Below the pieces are notes generated by a model. That model was not told where the DNA came from. It searched no databases and was given only the letters and a program-made list of their open reading frames with translations. The position numbers and the translations under genes were made by a program. 64,000 bases of DNA from Vanilla planifolia (lineage: Eukaryota > Streptophyta > Magnoliopsida > Asparagales > Orchidaceae): contig JAIUJO010000225.1 in assembly GCA_023846275.1 (NCBI GenBank), positions 637,100 to 701,099 on the forward strand, given 5' to 3'. Below, one piece after another: positions 1-12,183 of the stretch; position 1 is the stretch's first letter; every line of letters begins with the position of its first letter.

Positions 1-3000
1 AAGAACTTCTTTAAATGTTGCTCAAATTGAGATTCTTCTTTTAACAATTTCTAGTCTCTCCTTAAATGTCCATTTTAAAATAGGTTGAGTTCTTTCTCTT
101 TAAATTTCATTAGATAAGAATTTGTAGTTCTTTTAAGCTACTTGTTGCTGAAATCTTTTAAATGATTGTTAAGTCATATTGCAAATAAGCTTTATCCTAA
201 GATGCTGCTAAATTAGAAACAAAACATAGTTGTTTATTCTACCTTTGGGTTTTTTAAAAGAAATTTAATTATTAGTAATCACGATCAAAATTTCATGTTG
301 TTCCATGCCAGTTGATTGACAACCTTTGTTTTCCTTGAGCATGTGCTAATTATTTTACCCATTTTATTAGACCAATTATTTGTGACTTTTATATACACCT
401 TCATTGGTGTGTAATAATGTGTGTGTGCCTTATTATTTTTTCATGAGCATCCTTAACTAACATTAAACTATTAGATTGAAATGACTTTTCATTTACCGTA
501 TTAGCCAAATTCATAGATTCATCCACACTTGTTGGTGCCTTGGAAGCGTTAATTACAACTTAAATGTTAGATGACATTTTACTTTTTTTACGTTAAAAAG
601 ATGCGTGACCTTGAACATAGAAGTTAATTCAATAACAAATTATCTTATTGAATTCATTGCCATAATTTAGTTTTCACCCTTTTTTTGTTATGTAGATGAA
701 ACTAGGTAATTCCATTACTAGATCCACACAAACATTCATCCTTGCTATGCTTGATCTTGCTAGGATTATTGCAGCTTTTGTGACTTGCATATGAGGTTTT
801 TACTACCAAAACTAAGGACTACAATGGTACCTTATAAACAAATGTTTCAATAGATACTCAAATGAAACCCAAACTCGAGCTAATGATGATTTAACATTTA
901 TGTGAAACTAAGGATGCCACTTAAAGATTGCTTACCTAAAGTCATTGGTGTTCCATGCCTAGTGAACCTAACATCACAAATAACTAATGTAATTAGTGTA
1001 TTTCAATTATAAAGAGATCCAACCTTAAAATTGTTTAAAACTTTGATATTCCCAAATGCCACTAGGATTATTTCCATAGTTGGGATTTTGTGTGAATATT
1101 TTCTAATAAATTTAAGCTTGAATGGTATAGCCATTTTACAAATTTCTTCTTCTTTGAAAATAATATTTAGTTAACCATTTGACATTCTTACCCATTGATG
1201 TAGATGAGTGAAAGTTTTGCTCTGTATCCAACAACATCAACAAATTAAAAGTTGATGGAGGTGAGGCCCTCTGAACTAGTTATGAAGACTTACTTGCCAA
1301 TTGGCTTCGTATAAGTAAAAAATGTTCTAATGTTCACTTACAAGAGTCTCGATCACTCCACTCTGGCTGAAAATTAGGATTATTCATTTATACTGCTGTT
1401 ACCTACCTATCATAACCATTGGTCATTTTATTTTGGGTAATATAATATTGTTGTTCATGTATTTAATGTTATTATAAACAAATATGATTTTGGATATGCA
1501 ATATTTAGTAATAATCCCTTATTAACGAATCCATTGGGCGAATCATAACTTAATATTATCAGTTGCTATTCAATGTACAATAATCAAGCCTTCTTATATG
1601 ACAACTTGTCATAATATTTTACACTAATTCATATAAAATTTTAGTTCCGTAACTAATTTATGTACAAGAATGGTTTGAGATGTAAAACTTAAAGGTTGGC
1701 TTAAATACATATGAATTTAGAATATTAACAATTTGAACATGATACACAACACATGTTTTTAAGGATTTAGGATTCTAGTTCATGTAGATTCCTTATTTAA
1801 CTTAGGTTTATTCACAAAGGATGAATCCTTATCTATTTGGTGCAACTTAATTCCTAGTGAATCATAATTAATAGAATAATTGAATCATATTTACAAAATA
1901 TTTATCATTATTGACAATGATCTTTAAATATTAAAGCATTAATCTTTTTTTAAATATTTATTGTTTAATGTTAGGAGTTACATGCATGATTGATTCTTGA
2001 AGCTAATCATTATGAACATAGTTTGACTATGTTATATGGCATATAAGCAAAAATTGTGAATAAATATTGAAAAGAAAGTTATATTTAAAAAAAATTTAGA
2101 ATTAGCCAATAATGTAAAGGACAAGATGGGATAATATTATCTACTCACATAGAATAATTCCAAAATGAAATTGTTGAACATGTTAATCTTAATAAGCAAC
2201 AAGGTGTGTCATTTTGAAGCAAATAAAGTTAAGGTTAATAAAATATGATTTAGTCCATGGGAATAATTGGGTATTACATTTGATGATACACATGTAAGGT
2301 ATACAAATTGGTCCTAGATGATAAGGCATTTGCATTAATAAACTTTCTTGAGTTTTAATGTAAGCAAGACTTTATGATGATGAATGCATATGATTACATG
2401 ATGTATAAACTAAAAATATTTCCTTTAATGAATAGATTTCATACAAATCAAATAATAGAAATTTTTTATTCTTCAATTGAAATTTTCATTTCTAAGGAAG
2501 TTATTTTGTACTATGAAATCATTCAAAATTGAATCATGTTCTAGAAGAACAATGTAATAATCATCCTTTTTTAATTTAATTCACCAAAAAAAAGAAATGT
2601 TCAAATAATCATTAATGATAATGGTTCATGTTTTTAAAAGTTAGTCATATTTTATTTCTAGGTCATTAATGCTATTTTTAGGAAATGTGATATATTCATT
2701 TACAAAAAAAATATTTCTTCCTATGTTTTCCAAATGTGTATTGCCATTCATCAATTGAGGGAGATGATTCTTCATAAAATAAAAACATTTGAATTAATTT
2801 CATTATATGAAGAGCATTCACCCAAGTCATGAGCTATTTTCCAAGGAAGGGACAATGTACTTTTGGGGCTCCTCTTTCACTCCTTTTTCTTCTCTTTCTT
2901 CTTCTTTCTTTTCTTCTTATTACCTTATTTCTTGCTTTTCCATGATACCCATCTAACCCACACATAGCCTTAAAGAAAGTGCTTTGCATTATTAATTTAA

Positions 3001-3600
3001 GGAAAATTCTTATGATATAGCATAAAAAAAGATATCTATAAGTTTTGAATAATGTTTTGCCATTAAGTTCATAAGAAATATTCATAATAATGACATGAGT
3101 TATTTAAACAATTTCCTCAACTTTAATTAGAAATTTTCAACAAAAAAGTTGGAAAGAATTTTACCAAAATGAAAATAGTTGTGTTATGAACATTTGTGTG
3201 TGGTGAGCATGCTACCAAATGAGTATTTGCAAAATTTTATATAAGTAATGTAATATGTCAATAGCAGATCACTCCATAATGTTAAGCTTATAGAATAGTT
3301 AACTTTTGTACAAAAAGCAACAACCTACTTTGATGCAACGTTTTCGCCCTTGGCATAACCAAAGGTGGAGAGTTTGGGTTAACAAAATTTTTTGATGATT
3401 CAAATCATATTTGGTTTTAAATTTTAGTATTTTGGTTCATAAAAAGAAAATATGAAGAAAAATGTAAGAAAGTAAGCCACACTAAAGTTTTTATGATATT
3501 TTACCACTGGTTTTTATTTTACACCCTCGATAGAATTTTAGAGCCCTGGGTACATAATCACCATTTTACTTAACTTGATCATAAAGAAAATGAATCACAC
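1..3600. other. AT-rich intergenic DNA, no gene recognised
   Basis: I scanned both strands and found no sustained coding frame and no domain I can name. A polypyrimidine stretch (C/T-rich) lies at about 2,865-2,935 and accounts for the Lys/Arg-rich minus-strand reading frame at 2,834-3,085. A short stretch around 2,600-2,640 reads vaguely like a retroelement integrase, but it is too weak to call. The texture (long A/T runs, sparse GC islets) matches old, decayed transposon DNA. Confidence 0.5.
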
Positions 3601-4300
3601 AAACATTCTTTTATTAAAACAATTTCTGCCTAATCTTCAATAAAAAAGAATACAAGATGTGTTTACCTCAATAATACACTTCACTCAAAGCATTGAAGTA
3701 AATCTTTCAAATCTCCACCAACAAATTGCCTTACTTTGGCACTCAATTCTATCCAAACATAACTCTTTGATGTAAGGTTGGTAGTCTTCCCCTCATTAAA
3801 AGGACTTGATTTAGGATCGTTGTTCACAAGTTGAGTGATGAGAATTCTTAAGAACTTTGTTGCTATAAAATTGAGAAAACATTAACCTTATCTTAATTTC
3901 ATGGGTATGTAATAAATATCACTAATTCATTAAGTTTAGAAGTTTAAAAAAAACATAAGATTTGTATGATTATGAATCTATGAAAGTGCTATGTTACAGT
4001 AGTAGAAGAACGTACTTGAACATTATCCAAAAATGTTATTTCAATTAAAAGTCCTAAGAAAGACCACCCTTTAAATGAAATGATGCTAGATGATTGAATA
4101 TGATTCAAATCTATCATATTTTTCTTAACCATATTATGGGAGAAAAATGAGGCCTATTTATAAGAACTTGAGAACTCATAATTCCTCCAAATTGTGGTAT
4201 TACAACTAAGCAAAAATTCTTTTTCCCTCACAATTCGTAAAACTCATTGTAGATTTCCTATTCTAAAAATATTATTGTACAACATAAGCATTCCTTATAT
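3480..4300 (-). repeat. Possible LTR-like remnant (minus strand)
   Basis: On the minus strand a TATAAATA box (4,155-4,162) in a context typical of plant LTR promoters is followed about 500-550 bases downstream by an AATAAAA poly(A)-type signal near 3,615. The stretch between is slightly GC-richer than its flanks and has no reading frame. This arrangement is what one LTR looks like, but I found no partner LTR and no boundary dinucleotides, so it is a suggestion only. Confidence 0.25.
4155..4162 (-). promoter_or_regulatory. TATA box candidate
   Basis: TATAAATA on the minus strand, followed by GGCCTC. It would drive transcription toward lower coordinates, into the LTR-like stretch. Such a box is common by chance in DNA this AT-rich; the GC-rich 3' neighbour is the only point in its favour. 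Confidence 0.25.
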
Positions 4301-6480
4301 CACTAAGACGTACCACAAATGAATGTCAAACTACACAATAGAAGTTAAATTTAGAAAAATATTTTGCACTCCATTGCCACTAACATATAAGGTCACTCAT
4401 CAAACAACTTCTATGCAAGTTGGCATTGCAGAACGCACTTCCAAGTAATAGTACTCACTTACACATTTCTTTCCTACATTAATGACTCTACCTACCTATC
4501 AGATTTTTGTATCCAACACCATGAAATTTTTGGTTTCACACTAAGTATTACGTATCTTTCCAAGAATGTATATTTCGTAACATTATGTTAACAAAACTTT
4601 GTAGTGGAAGTAATTTTTTGTATTCATGTTAATGGCCTTTTTAGTTTGCTTTTAGTCATCTCAAAGAAGTGTCAAAATCAACCAAGTGATGATTAATGTG
4701 TGATATGTTTGTATTGTGATATAGTAATATTTTTCATGCTCTATTACACATGTGATACATAAGTCAACTGAAGTGAAGCTATGAAAAGCATGATCTAATA
4801 TTAACTTGAATCATTTATCTAAATAACTTCATAATGGATATGATGAATAGTAATGCTATAATTATTATTTTCCTTATGTAATACATGAATAAGCTCATTT
4901 AACAATATAATTTATAAATCTAAGTTGTCTTATAAAAATTTATTTGATATTCTTACATGCATTTAACTATAATGCTCATTCTATTTCAAGAATAAAAGAT
5001 TAAACAAACATATATGGATATGAGTTTATAAGCTCTTAATTTTTATAAAATAAGAATTTATACAACAGTTATAATTCACCCACCATTAGGTGTCATGGGG
5101 TTCTTTGGTAACAACTTTTAGGATTTTTAGGTTATTGTGGTACTTATTGTAAGGTTTGGAGTTCAACTCACTTGATGTCTTATAACTAAAACCCATGGTG
5201 GGGGTGAAATTGGAGTTATTAGATTTTTTGAATCAATTTTAGATAATTACAATGGATCATCTAGCATTGCATGTAATAATTGAAACATTTGAAAAGAATA
5301 AAAAAATAAGAAAGATAAATATATACTAAATAAAAGCATTGACAAAATATTACATTGGTTTACCAAGCGTTAGCATGTCACTACCTAACCAATCCTTCAT
5401 AAATAGAGAAAGTTTTGCAAATGCTATTTACATACGCTAAAGCTTAGACTTCTTTACATTTTCATGAGTTGAAATATTACCTTTATTTCTTTTTGGATAC
5501 AAGTACTTACCTTCACTACATTTCTATGGGCTCAAACATAACTCTAGAAAACCACAAAACTAAGGTCTAAGATAGTTCTTCCTTTTTTGAAAGGAAGCAC
5601 TATATTGTTCTCTTAATCCATGCTAAGAGGGAAAAAACATGTGAATTATAATCCTAAAATATGGAAAATAATAAAATTTATTGTAACCATTTTGAGATAT
5701 AAAATAATGAGTCATAACATAATCATTAATTCACTATTACAAAAGAATTTAATAATTATTGTATAATGAATGTTGTGATATAGCTCTTCTAAGCCCTTCG
5801 AAAATGTACATCTAAGCACTTCCAAGAAAAAAATATAAAGAAAGTGATGTAATGTCAAAGGCCAAGAAAAAGAACATAATAGATAAAGAAATAAAATATT
5901 CCTTTTTCAAATTTTAACAACAAAAATAAAAAAATTTCTGTAAGGTATTAAAGTTTAGACAATTTATTTTAGCTTAACTAGTTTTCATTATTGTAACAAG
6001 TATGTTAGCTCACCCTTAGAATCAAATTTTTACCTCTATATTTTCATAATATTTACCCAAAAGTTTAGGGATAATCAAAGAATTTCTAAACTACTTATTA
6101 AGCTAAATGTTATACATTTTTAGGGTCTAATTTAGAGCCTACAATACTAAAGATTCTTGACAAATTATTAAGGTATATTAAAGGATATTATACATTAAGC
6201 ATGGTTAGGTTACATGTGTGCCATCTTATAATTATTTGAAGATTAGCCTCCAAATTTGTAGTATTAATTTTTAAGTAAAGTAACAACACGTTAAGAGTTA
6301 AGCATAAAGTTCAACTGAGCAGTTATATCACAACCAATCTCGCACAAATAAAATAAAAATTTTAAGACAAATATATGTATAGTAGTTTAATAATAGAAAG
6401 AGCAACTCTAACAATAGATTATCACTTAGAAAATAAAAATTATAAAAAGAGTGTACCTTTTTAGTAATGGTGGCTTATAG
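4300..6480. other. AT-rich intergenic DNA, nothing recognised
   Basis: No reading frame over 60 codons and no protein motif that I recognise in any frame. No tandem repeat or long palindrome stood out. Confidence 0.5.
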
Positions 6481-6489
6481 TTTTCATTG

Positions 6490-7000
6490 GAGTAAACTTG
6501 TGGAGCACTAAAGATGGAAAAGGGCAACGAGGTGGAGGTTTTGGTTAGTGATGAAGCTTAGTTAATAAAAGATAATAAGAGGATAGGCTAGGCTATGGAG
6601 CCACTTTGAGGATGGTGGTGGTTTAGTGATTGGATCAGGGGAGTTAAAGAGGTGGCAGAAGATATAACAGATGTTTGCAAAAGTAGGAATTTTTTTGGTT
6701 GCGTGCTTTCTTTGCGGAAGGTTTCTCACCTTCGATCCTTGTCTCTTACAATGGAGGAAAGGTTGGAATCTCTCCAACTGGAGTTGGGCATAAAATTTTT
6801 GCTTAGAAAAGTGGAAATGAGCAAATAAGAGAAGTTTTATTCATCAATAACTACAATATAATAATGGAACTTATCCTATTTATAGACAGAGTAGAGCTTA
6901 ATCCATGAAAAAAAAATAAAAAAAGTAAAATGCTCCTTTCGAAAATATCATAAGTATGGAAAAAAAGAAAAGATAATTTCAAAGTTAAATCACTTAAGAA
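6490..7000 (-). repeat. Possible LTR-like remnant (minus strand)
   Basis: Reading the minus strand from about 7,000 downward: a TATAAATAGG box at 6,877-6,884, then a GATGAATAAAA poly(A)-type signal near 6,840, then a moderately GC-rich stretch to about 6,500. The spacing and order (promoter, short R region, poly(A) signal) are typical of plant LTRs. The minus-strand reading frame at 6,562-6,777 lies inside and matches nothing I know. No partner LTR was found. Confidence 0.35.
6877..6884 (-). promoter_or_regulatory. TATA box candidate of an LTR-like stretch
   Basis: TATAAATA followed by GG on the minus strand, about 35-40 bases upstream of an AATAAA-type signal, the compact order expected in an LTR. 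Confidence 0.35.
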
Positions 7001-7178
7001 TTTAAAAGAGAACTTTAGAATTTAATGAAATTAACTCTTAATAGGTTCACCACATTAAATATAAAATATACGAGAAAAGATAATTTAACAATTAAATCAC
7101 TTAAGAATCTTAAAAGGTCATTAGAATTCTTGTTAGCTTCAAATGGTTCAACCGCATTAAATATAAAACATAAAAAAG
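6972..7178. repeat. Tandem duplication, two units of about 107 and 100 bp
   Basis: Unit 1 (6,972-7,078) and unit 2 (7,079-7,178) both open with GATAATTT, continue through AAATCACTTAAGAAT, and share GGTTCA and GCATTAAATATAAAA-like stretches in the same order. They differ by scattered substitutions and small indels. The minus-strand reading frame at 7,015-7,212 spans both units and is a by-product of this repeat, not a gene. Confidence 0.85.
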
Positions 7179-7179
7179 A

Positions 7180-7770
7180 ATGAAAAAATTTTGACGAAAA
7201 AAAATTATGCACTTATGCAACATTATGATACAATATTAATGATGATACGACTAGGATGTCAATTGTGGACAGGACGAATGACAATCACTAACAACTGCTA
7301 GAGGTGTTAGTTGACAGGCAACCAGGTGATGGTGATTAGCCAAGGAACAAAAACCAATTTAGTGATTATAGGCACCCGACTGATGTTAGACATCTAGGTA
7401 TTAGAGATCTGAAGCAACTATTGATCAGGAAATGAGAATGACTAATTATAGCAAGCAATACATGTACAAGAAGTGACATAGATGATGACATATTTTATTA
7501 CAAAATATGACTAGACAATCATAACAAAAATAATAGAGATAATCATACAAAAAGATGACTAATCGAAATAAGGTTTAGCTCGAGTACAACTTTGAGTTTG
7601 AATGGGCCTAGTGTGATGCCATTAAGTGCTTGTTTGTGAACTAACACAAGAAGTCCTTGCAACATCCTCCCTAGGTGGGAGAGACCTCGGCATGATAGTA
7701 TTAGGGTGATGGGTATAAAAGTTCTCTAATATGTGTGGCGTGATATAATATAAGTTATAAAATGTAAGCC
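7180..7770. other. Intergenic DNA, slightly GC-richer, unassigned
   Basis: Between the tandem duplication and the dispersed repeat. Around 7,240-7,700 the GC content is higher than in the flanks, with stretches reminiscent of non-coding transposon sequence, but I recognise no domain. Confidence 0.4.
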
Positions 7771-10700
7771 AAGAGTTCTTGATTAGAGAANNNNNNNNNN
7801 NNNNNNNNNNNNNAAGTGAAATAACAAAGATGAATCATCTAACTATTGCACTAACTCTAACAATCTCCAATTTTGCTTCCCAAAAGTTCTGACTCCTTGA
7901 TCCAACAAAAATATGAAGGGGAGACCTAAGAGACTCAACTAGGAATGTTTTAGCTATCTTATTACACTAACATGTAGTTGCCAAAAAAATATGAATGAAA
8001 CAATGGAGTAAATCTTGTAGACTAATAACTCATATTTTAACTACTATAACAACAACATCATCAACTAGTTAGTTAAAATATGTCTCCTTATACTATGACA
8101 AATTGGATTCTTATTGTCCACTAATTGATGTAACACCCTTTCTTATCCTAAAGAAACATGACAAGGCCTACACTTCTTTCACATCATGTAATCAAATATT
8201 CTAAGACAAAATGTTGATCACATAGGCCATCCCCTTAAGGTTCTATGGGTCCTTAACAAACATATGTACTCCCTTGAAAAGCATAGCACATTATGTAATT
8301 CCTTAATGGACTAAATGTGCAAAAAATCTCTCCTTGATCTTTTTATATAATGGCTTCCTAGCAATTTTAAAGATTTTTATTCTATAATCTAAAATTCTTA
8401 TTTTAGGCTTAAGCATTTATGCATAACTACTCTAGGTCAAAGAAGTAGGATAACCAGACTATTTATCTATTAAGTGAGCAAGGATAACTAATGGCCTAAT
8501 ACATCTAAATTCCTCACGATTTTCAAAAAATCTTAATTGAGCTTGTTAATAAAGTTTAGCCCATTTTTTCATACTAATTATGTCTAGGACCTTACCTATC
8601 AAAACTAATGTAGTGTTTATATGGTCTAGATTTTTGCCCAATTATTAATTAAACATTCAATTGATCACCTTTACAACTAACTCGGGGTTCACACTAGTAT
8701 CACTAGTAACCTTTATGACTCAATTAATTGTTAGTCATCATACCCATCATAAGGCCCCTTTAGAGGTACCATGAATTCAATAGATCACAAACCAGGGTGT
8801 CATCATGTGGCTTAAGAACATATATAAAAGCACTTATGCTGTAGCCAAAAGAACCTACTAAACGTAAGGGTGGCCAACATCATTATCTTATTACTTCTTT
8901 GATAGAACATAACATATTCCAATGTCTTATTACAATGTGCATAAAGGTTTATCGATGATGTTTCCTTAGAAGATCAAAAGGACCTTGTATTAGAGCTTCC
9001 TTTTCTATAGATTATTTTTATGCCTTTGAGCTTGATTCCAAGTCTATGTTTACCTACGTAATCTTATCCAAAGACCTTAAATTTTTAATTTAACTTTACA
9101 GGGAATTGTTAATTATTCATAAAACATTTACTTTAATGCCCAACCTAGCCCTTAACACTTATTCTAAGGCTTTAAACAGAGCTCTCCAAGGCTTCCCAAC
9201 TAGGAACCAAAGACTACACACACTTTGAAGCTATCTAAGTTCTCATATAGGATAAACCCATGCCTTCAATGACTTAGCCATGAAAGGGTTCCATGCTTCT
9301 CGAGCAAGCCCAAGAGAAGGGATACTTAGCTAAAACATTTTCCAGACTTTTGCGTTTTTTTTCAATAGACAAACAAATCATTTATTAATTAAGCTAAGGT
9401 GCAAACTACCACTTACAATTTCAAATAATTCTTATCCTAAATGTTTGCAAATATACGCACATTTTTGCCTCCTATGTTATCAACTAAGATTGTGAGTAAT
9501 TTCAAATACAAGCATAGTGACGCACATCAAACTCTTTGTGTATGCATGCAATATTTGAGAAGTGAATATTAAACTAGATCCCTACTATCAGACATAAATT
9601 TTATTATGAAGGAAAAAGAACTCTAGAAGGCATCTTAACTTCTAGCAAGATATAATAACAAAACAAGACAATTTTTTTTCTTGGTTATTGATTACATTAA
9701 ATAAAATTTTCTTTTTGTTGGTTTTCCAATTTTCTAACAATTGTCATGATAACCCATGCTTAATGCATACATGCTTCCACAACCAACAAGGTAAAAAGAA
9801 GTAGCGTGGTTTTAATTTATTCCACATGTTAATGTCTAAGATAAGGAGTGCTTTGCATCACCAAGTATTTTTTTTTAAATTCGTCATCTACATATATTTA
9901 TAAAAAAAATCAAAACATGCAACATAATTATAAAAATTACTAGCATTCGCCAAAAAAATGCAAATATACAATTTTGGCACGGTTCCACTACAAATATTAC
10001 ATAAGAAATAATGATAATTGACTCATTTAGTTACAAAAAAATCTCCATTTGTCATGGGTAGAAGGCATTTTGTCATTCTTAAGCATGTTTCTTGAAGAAG
10101 AGTAACTAGTTTTTATCATAATCAAATTTTCATGGTTTGATATGTATTTTAACAAAGTAATTTCATTTTATATTAGATTTTATCTTAGCTAAATATATAG
10201 TATGAACTCAAGGATCATCCAATCTAAAATAAGTATATAGAGACATCTTCTTAGCTAGATATTTTCTTACATCACTGGTTGAACAATCCTTCTTCTTTAT
10301 CGCTTAACTTTATTTTCTACTTGCCATCTTCTTGATTAACTTCCCTAAATTCCCCTTTTATGGTTTGATTTTCTTAATCCATTACAAACGCATGTTAAGA
10401 GCTCATATAAGCTTGGCCACAAAAGCTTAAACAATGGATTTACTATCAGATAATCAAGTTTTGGGTTAGGTGAGCCATAATTTATTGGTTTTAGTTAACC
10501 CTCTTCTAATTAAACACTTTTAATCATCTTATCTATTACTATTTACTCCTATTTTTTAGGAATCTTATCCATTTCCTATAATGCATTCATGGTTTGCTAA
10601 GAGTAAGGATGGGAGAAAAATCAAAATTTTAAAAAAATTATAAACTCATTTTAAAGCATTAAGCATAGTGAAGGCTCATGTGATACAACTAAAGTTTCAA

Positions 10701-10840
10701 CATTATACCATTCTTCCAATTTAGAACTTCAGACTTCAAAATTAAAAATTAAACTTTCTTTTAATCAAATTTTAAAATATTCAAGTTTCAAATTTTAATT
10801 CATAAGGAAGCATATACCTTAAAGAACTAAATAGTAATAA
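7770..10840. repeat. Dispersed repeat family R1, copy A (about 3 kb)
   Basis: This stretch aligns by eye, in the same orientation, with about 60,130-62,900. Shared anchors in order include CACTAACTCT near 7,848 and 60,215; the stop-rich GACTTAG-type stretch near 8,810 and 60,555; TATGCCTTTGA near 9,020 and 60,827; ATGCATACATG-type near 9,760 and 61,705; and the identical TTAACCCTCTTCTAATTA at 10,495-10,512 and 62,457-62,474. Copies are well diverged with indels. No coding domain was seen, so it is probably the non-coding part (a long LTR or untranslated region) of a transposon family. Confidence 0.8.
7791..7813. other. Assembly gap (23 N)
   Basis: A run of 23 undetermined bases. Its true length is unknown. 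It falls near the left edge of the dispersed repeat, so repeat collapse or misjoining here is possible. Confidence 0.99.
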
Positions 10841-10849
10841 TATTTGTAA

Positions 10850-11340
10850 GAGTGTTGGGTAACATGAAATTTTTCAATTAAAGGTAATAAAGTCCGATAA
10901 CTACTATTGTCTTGCCCTTTGTTTTCATCAAAATAACGACAATGAAAACAGCTATCTATTATAAATTAAGTATAATAATGATAGTTGGAATTCACATTAA
11001 TATTGATTTGTTTTTTTCTTATAATCAAGGATTTAGGATTTTCATAGTTATAACATACCTCCAAAATACATTTTAGCCTCCAATTTATGACCACATTATG
11101 TATTCTTGAATACAAGATTCTTGATGTCATTCTTCTCCCATAATATTTTGATATTGTATTTCTATGATTGTGTCAAGGCTATAAAATAACAAAAGTTTAG
11201 CTAAAAAAGGTAGATAGTTTATATTGACATGAATTGATGAATAAGTAAATATGACATTTAGCAATTATTGAGAAAGATAGAAAAATGCTAACTAAATCTC
11301 AAAATATCAAAAGTAGAAATTATTTTATTATATCACTTAT
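10850..11340. other. Unassigned junction between repeat R1 and plastid DNA
   Basis: About 490 bases with no recognised motif. The true left end of the plastid insertion may lie inside it: rpoB similarity becomes unreadable to me upstream of about 11,340, either because the insertion ends or because decay is too great. Confidence 0.4.
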
Positions 11341-11711
11341 CAAATTATTGCATATATTAAAATAATAATAAATCAACTTGATAAAAATTATTGTTCATTT
11401 ATTTATTACACAAAAAACAATTAGAGGGAGTTCAGGAAAGGGTTGTAGTGACCAAGAGATTTTGAGGTTTATGCTTTATCAAATTTTTTCTTTCTAATAT
11501 TTTTCAAAAGATTCTTACTTATAAATTTATTCATAATGAAACTCATAAAGAACAGCTTAGTTCTATGATAATGGGAGCAATAGAACCTAAACTAGAGTGT
11601 GCTCTAAAATGCTTTTGATTGCTAAATCAGGAACATTGTATTTTGGCCTTAGAGCTAAATCATCTCTATATATCATAAAATAACTTCAAGATAAAAAGAA
11701 TTCAAGTTTGA
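11340..11711 (+). pseudogene. rpoB: Plastid rpoB relic, 3' end only
   Basis: Matches about the last 120 residues of the plastid RNA polymerase beta subunit. The clearest piece is the conserved C-terminal LALELNH (just before the end), preceded by degraded versions of the IHQVDDK and VTQQPLRG segments and followed by a degraded QINR-like tail and a TGA at 11,709-11,711. At least one frameshift and several stops are present. The gene lies immediately upstream of rpoC1 with a short spacer, exactly as in plastomes. Confidence 0.82.
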
Positions 11712-11753
11712 CCTAAATTAATAAATTAATGAGAATTTTCATTCTTTTTTTCT

Positions 11754-12183
11754 ATGATAAATTAATATAATCATCAAGAACTTCAAATTGGACAAATTTC
11801 CCTTCAACAAATTATGGCTTAGGTAGATAGAGCTCTACCTATTGAAGAGATTGCTTGAGAGGTGACAAAACCATATGCTTTTCATTATGAAACCAATGAA
11901 CTAGCAAAAGATAGATTATTTTGTGAAATAAGTTTTTAGGCAAATAAAAATTGCGAATTTTTCTTTTGGTAATTACCAAGCAATTAGGGCAAAAACAAAA
12001 GAATGAAAATATTATCAAGAATGGGGGTTTACTTTGTTGATTCTCAGACAAGAAGGTACAAAATGGGATAAACAAACTCACATGCCTTGTGACACATGTG
12101 TGTTACTGCAATTGTTTTTCAAGTTATAATGTGAATTTGTAAATAAACCCCTTAAGGAATTAGAAAATCTAGCATATTGTGAA
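11754..12183 (+). pseudogene. rpoC1: Plastid rpoC1 relic, exon 1
   Basis: Starts with ATG at 11,754 and reads as a decayed copy of the beta' N-terminus: a MIDRYKHQQLRIG-like start, then EVTKPYAFHYETN (family EVTKPYTFHYKTN), then DSQTRRYKMG (family DSRIRRYQMG) and NKPLKELENLAYC (family DKPLKELEGLVYC) up to the splice site. The zinc-binding cysteines of the family (CACGNY...CEQCGVEF) are largely lost. Stops interrupt the frame. The minus-strand open frame at 11,839-12,081 is merely the shadow of this exon. Confidence 0.93.

Noticed and set aside
2834-3085. 83-codon minus-strand frame with an RRKERRRKRRKR tract
   Set aside because: It is the antisense of a polypyrimidine run, with no other coding evidence.
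11839-12081. 80-codon minus-strand open frame
   Set aside because: It is the antisense shadow of the rpoC1 exon 1 relic on the plus strand.
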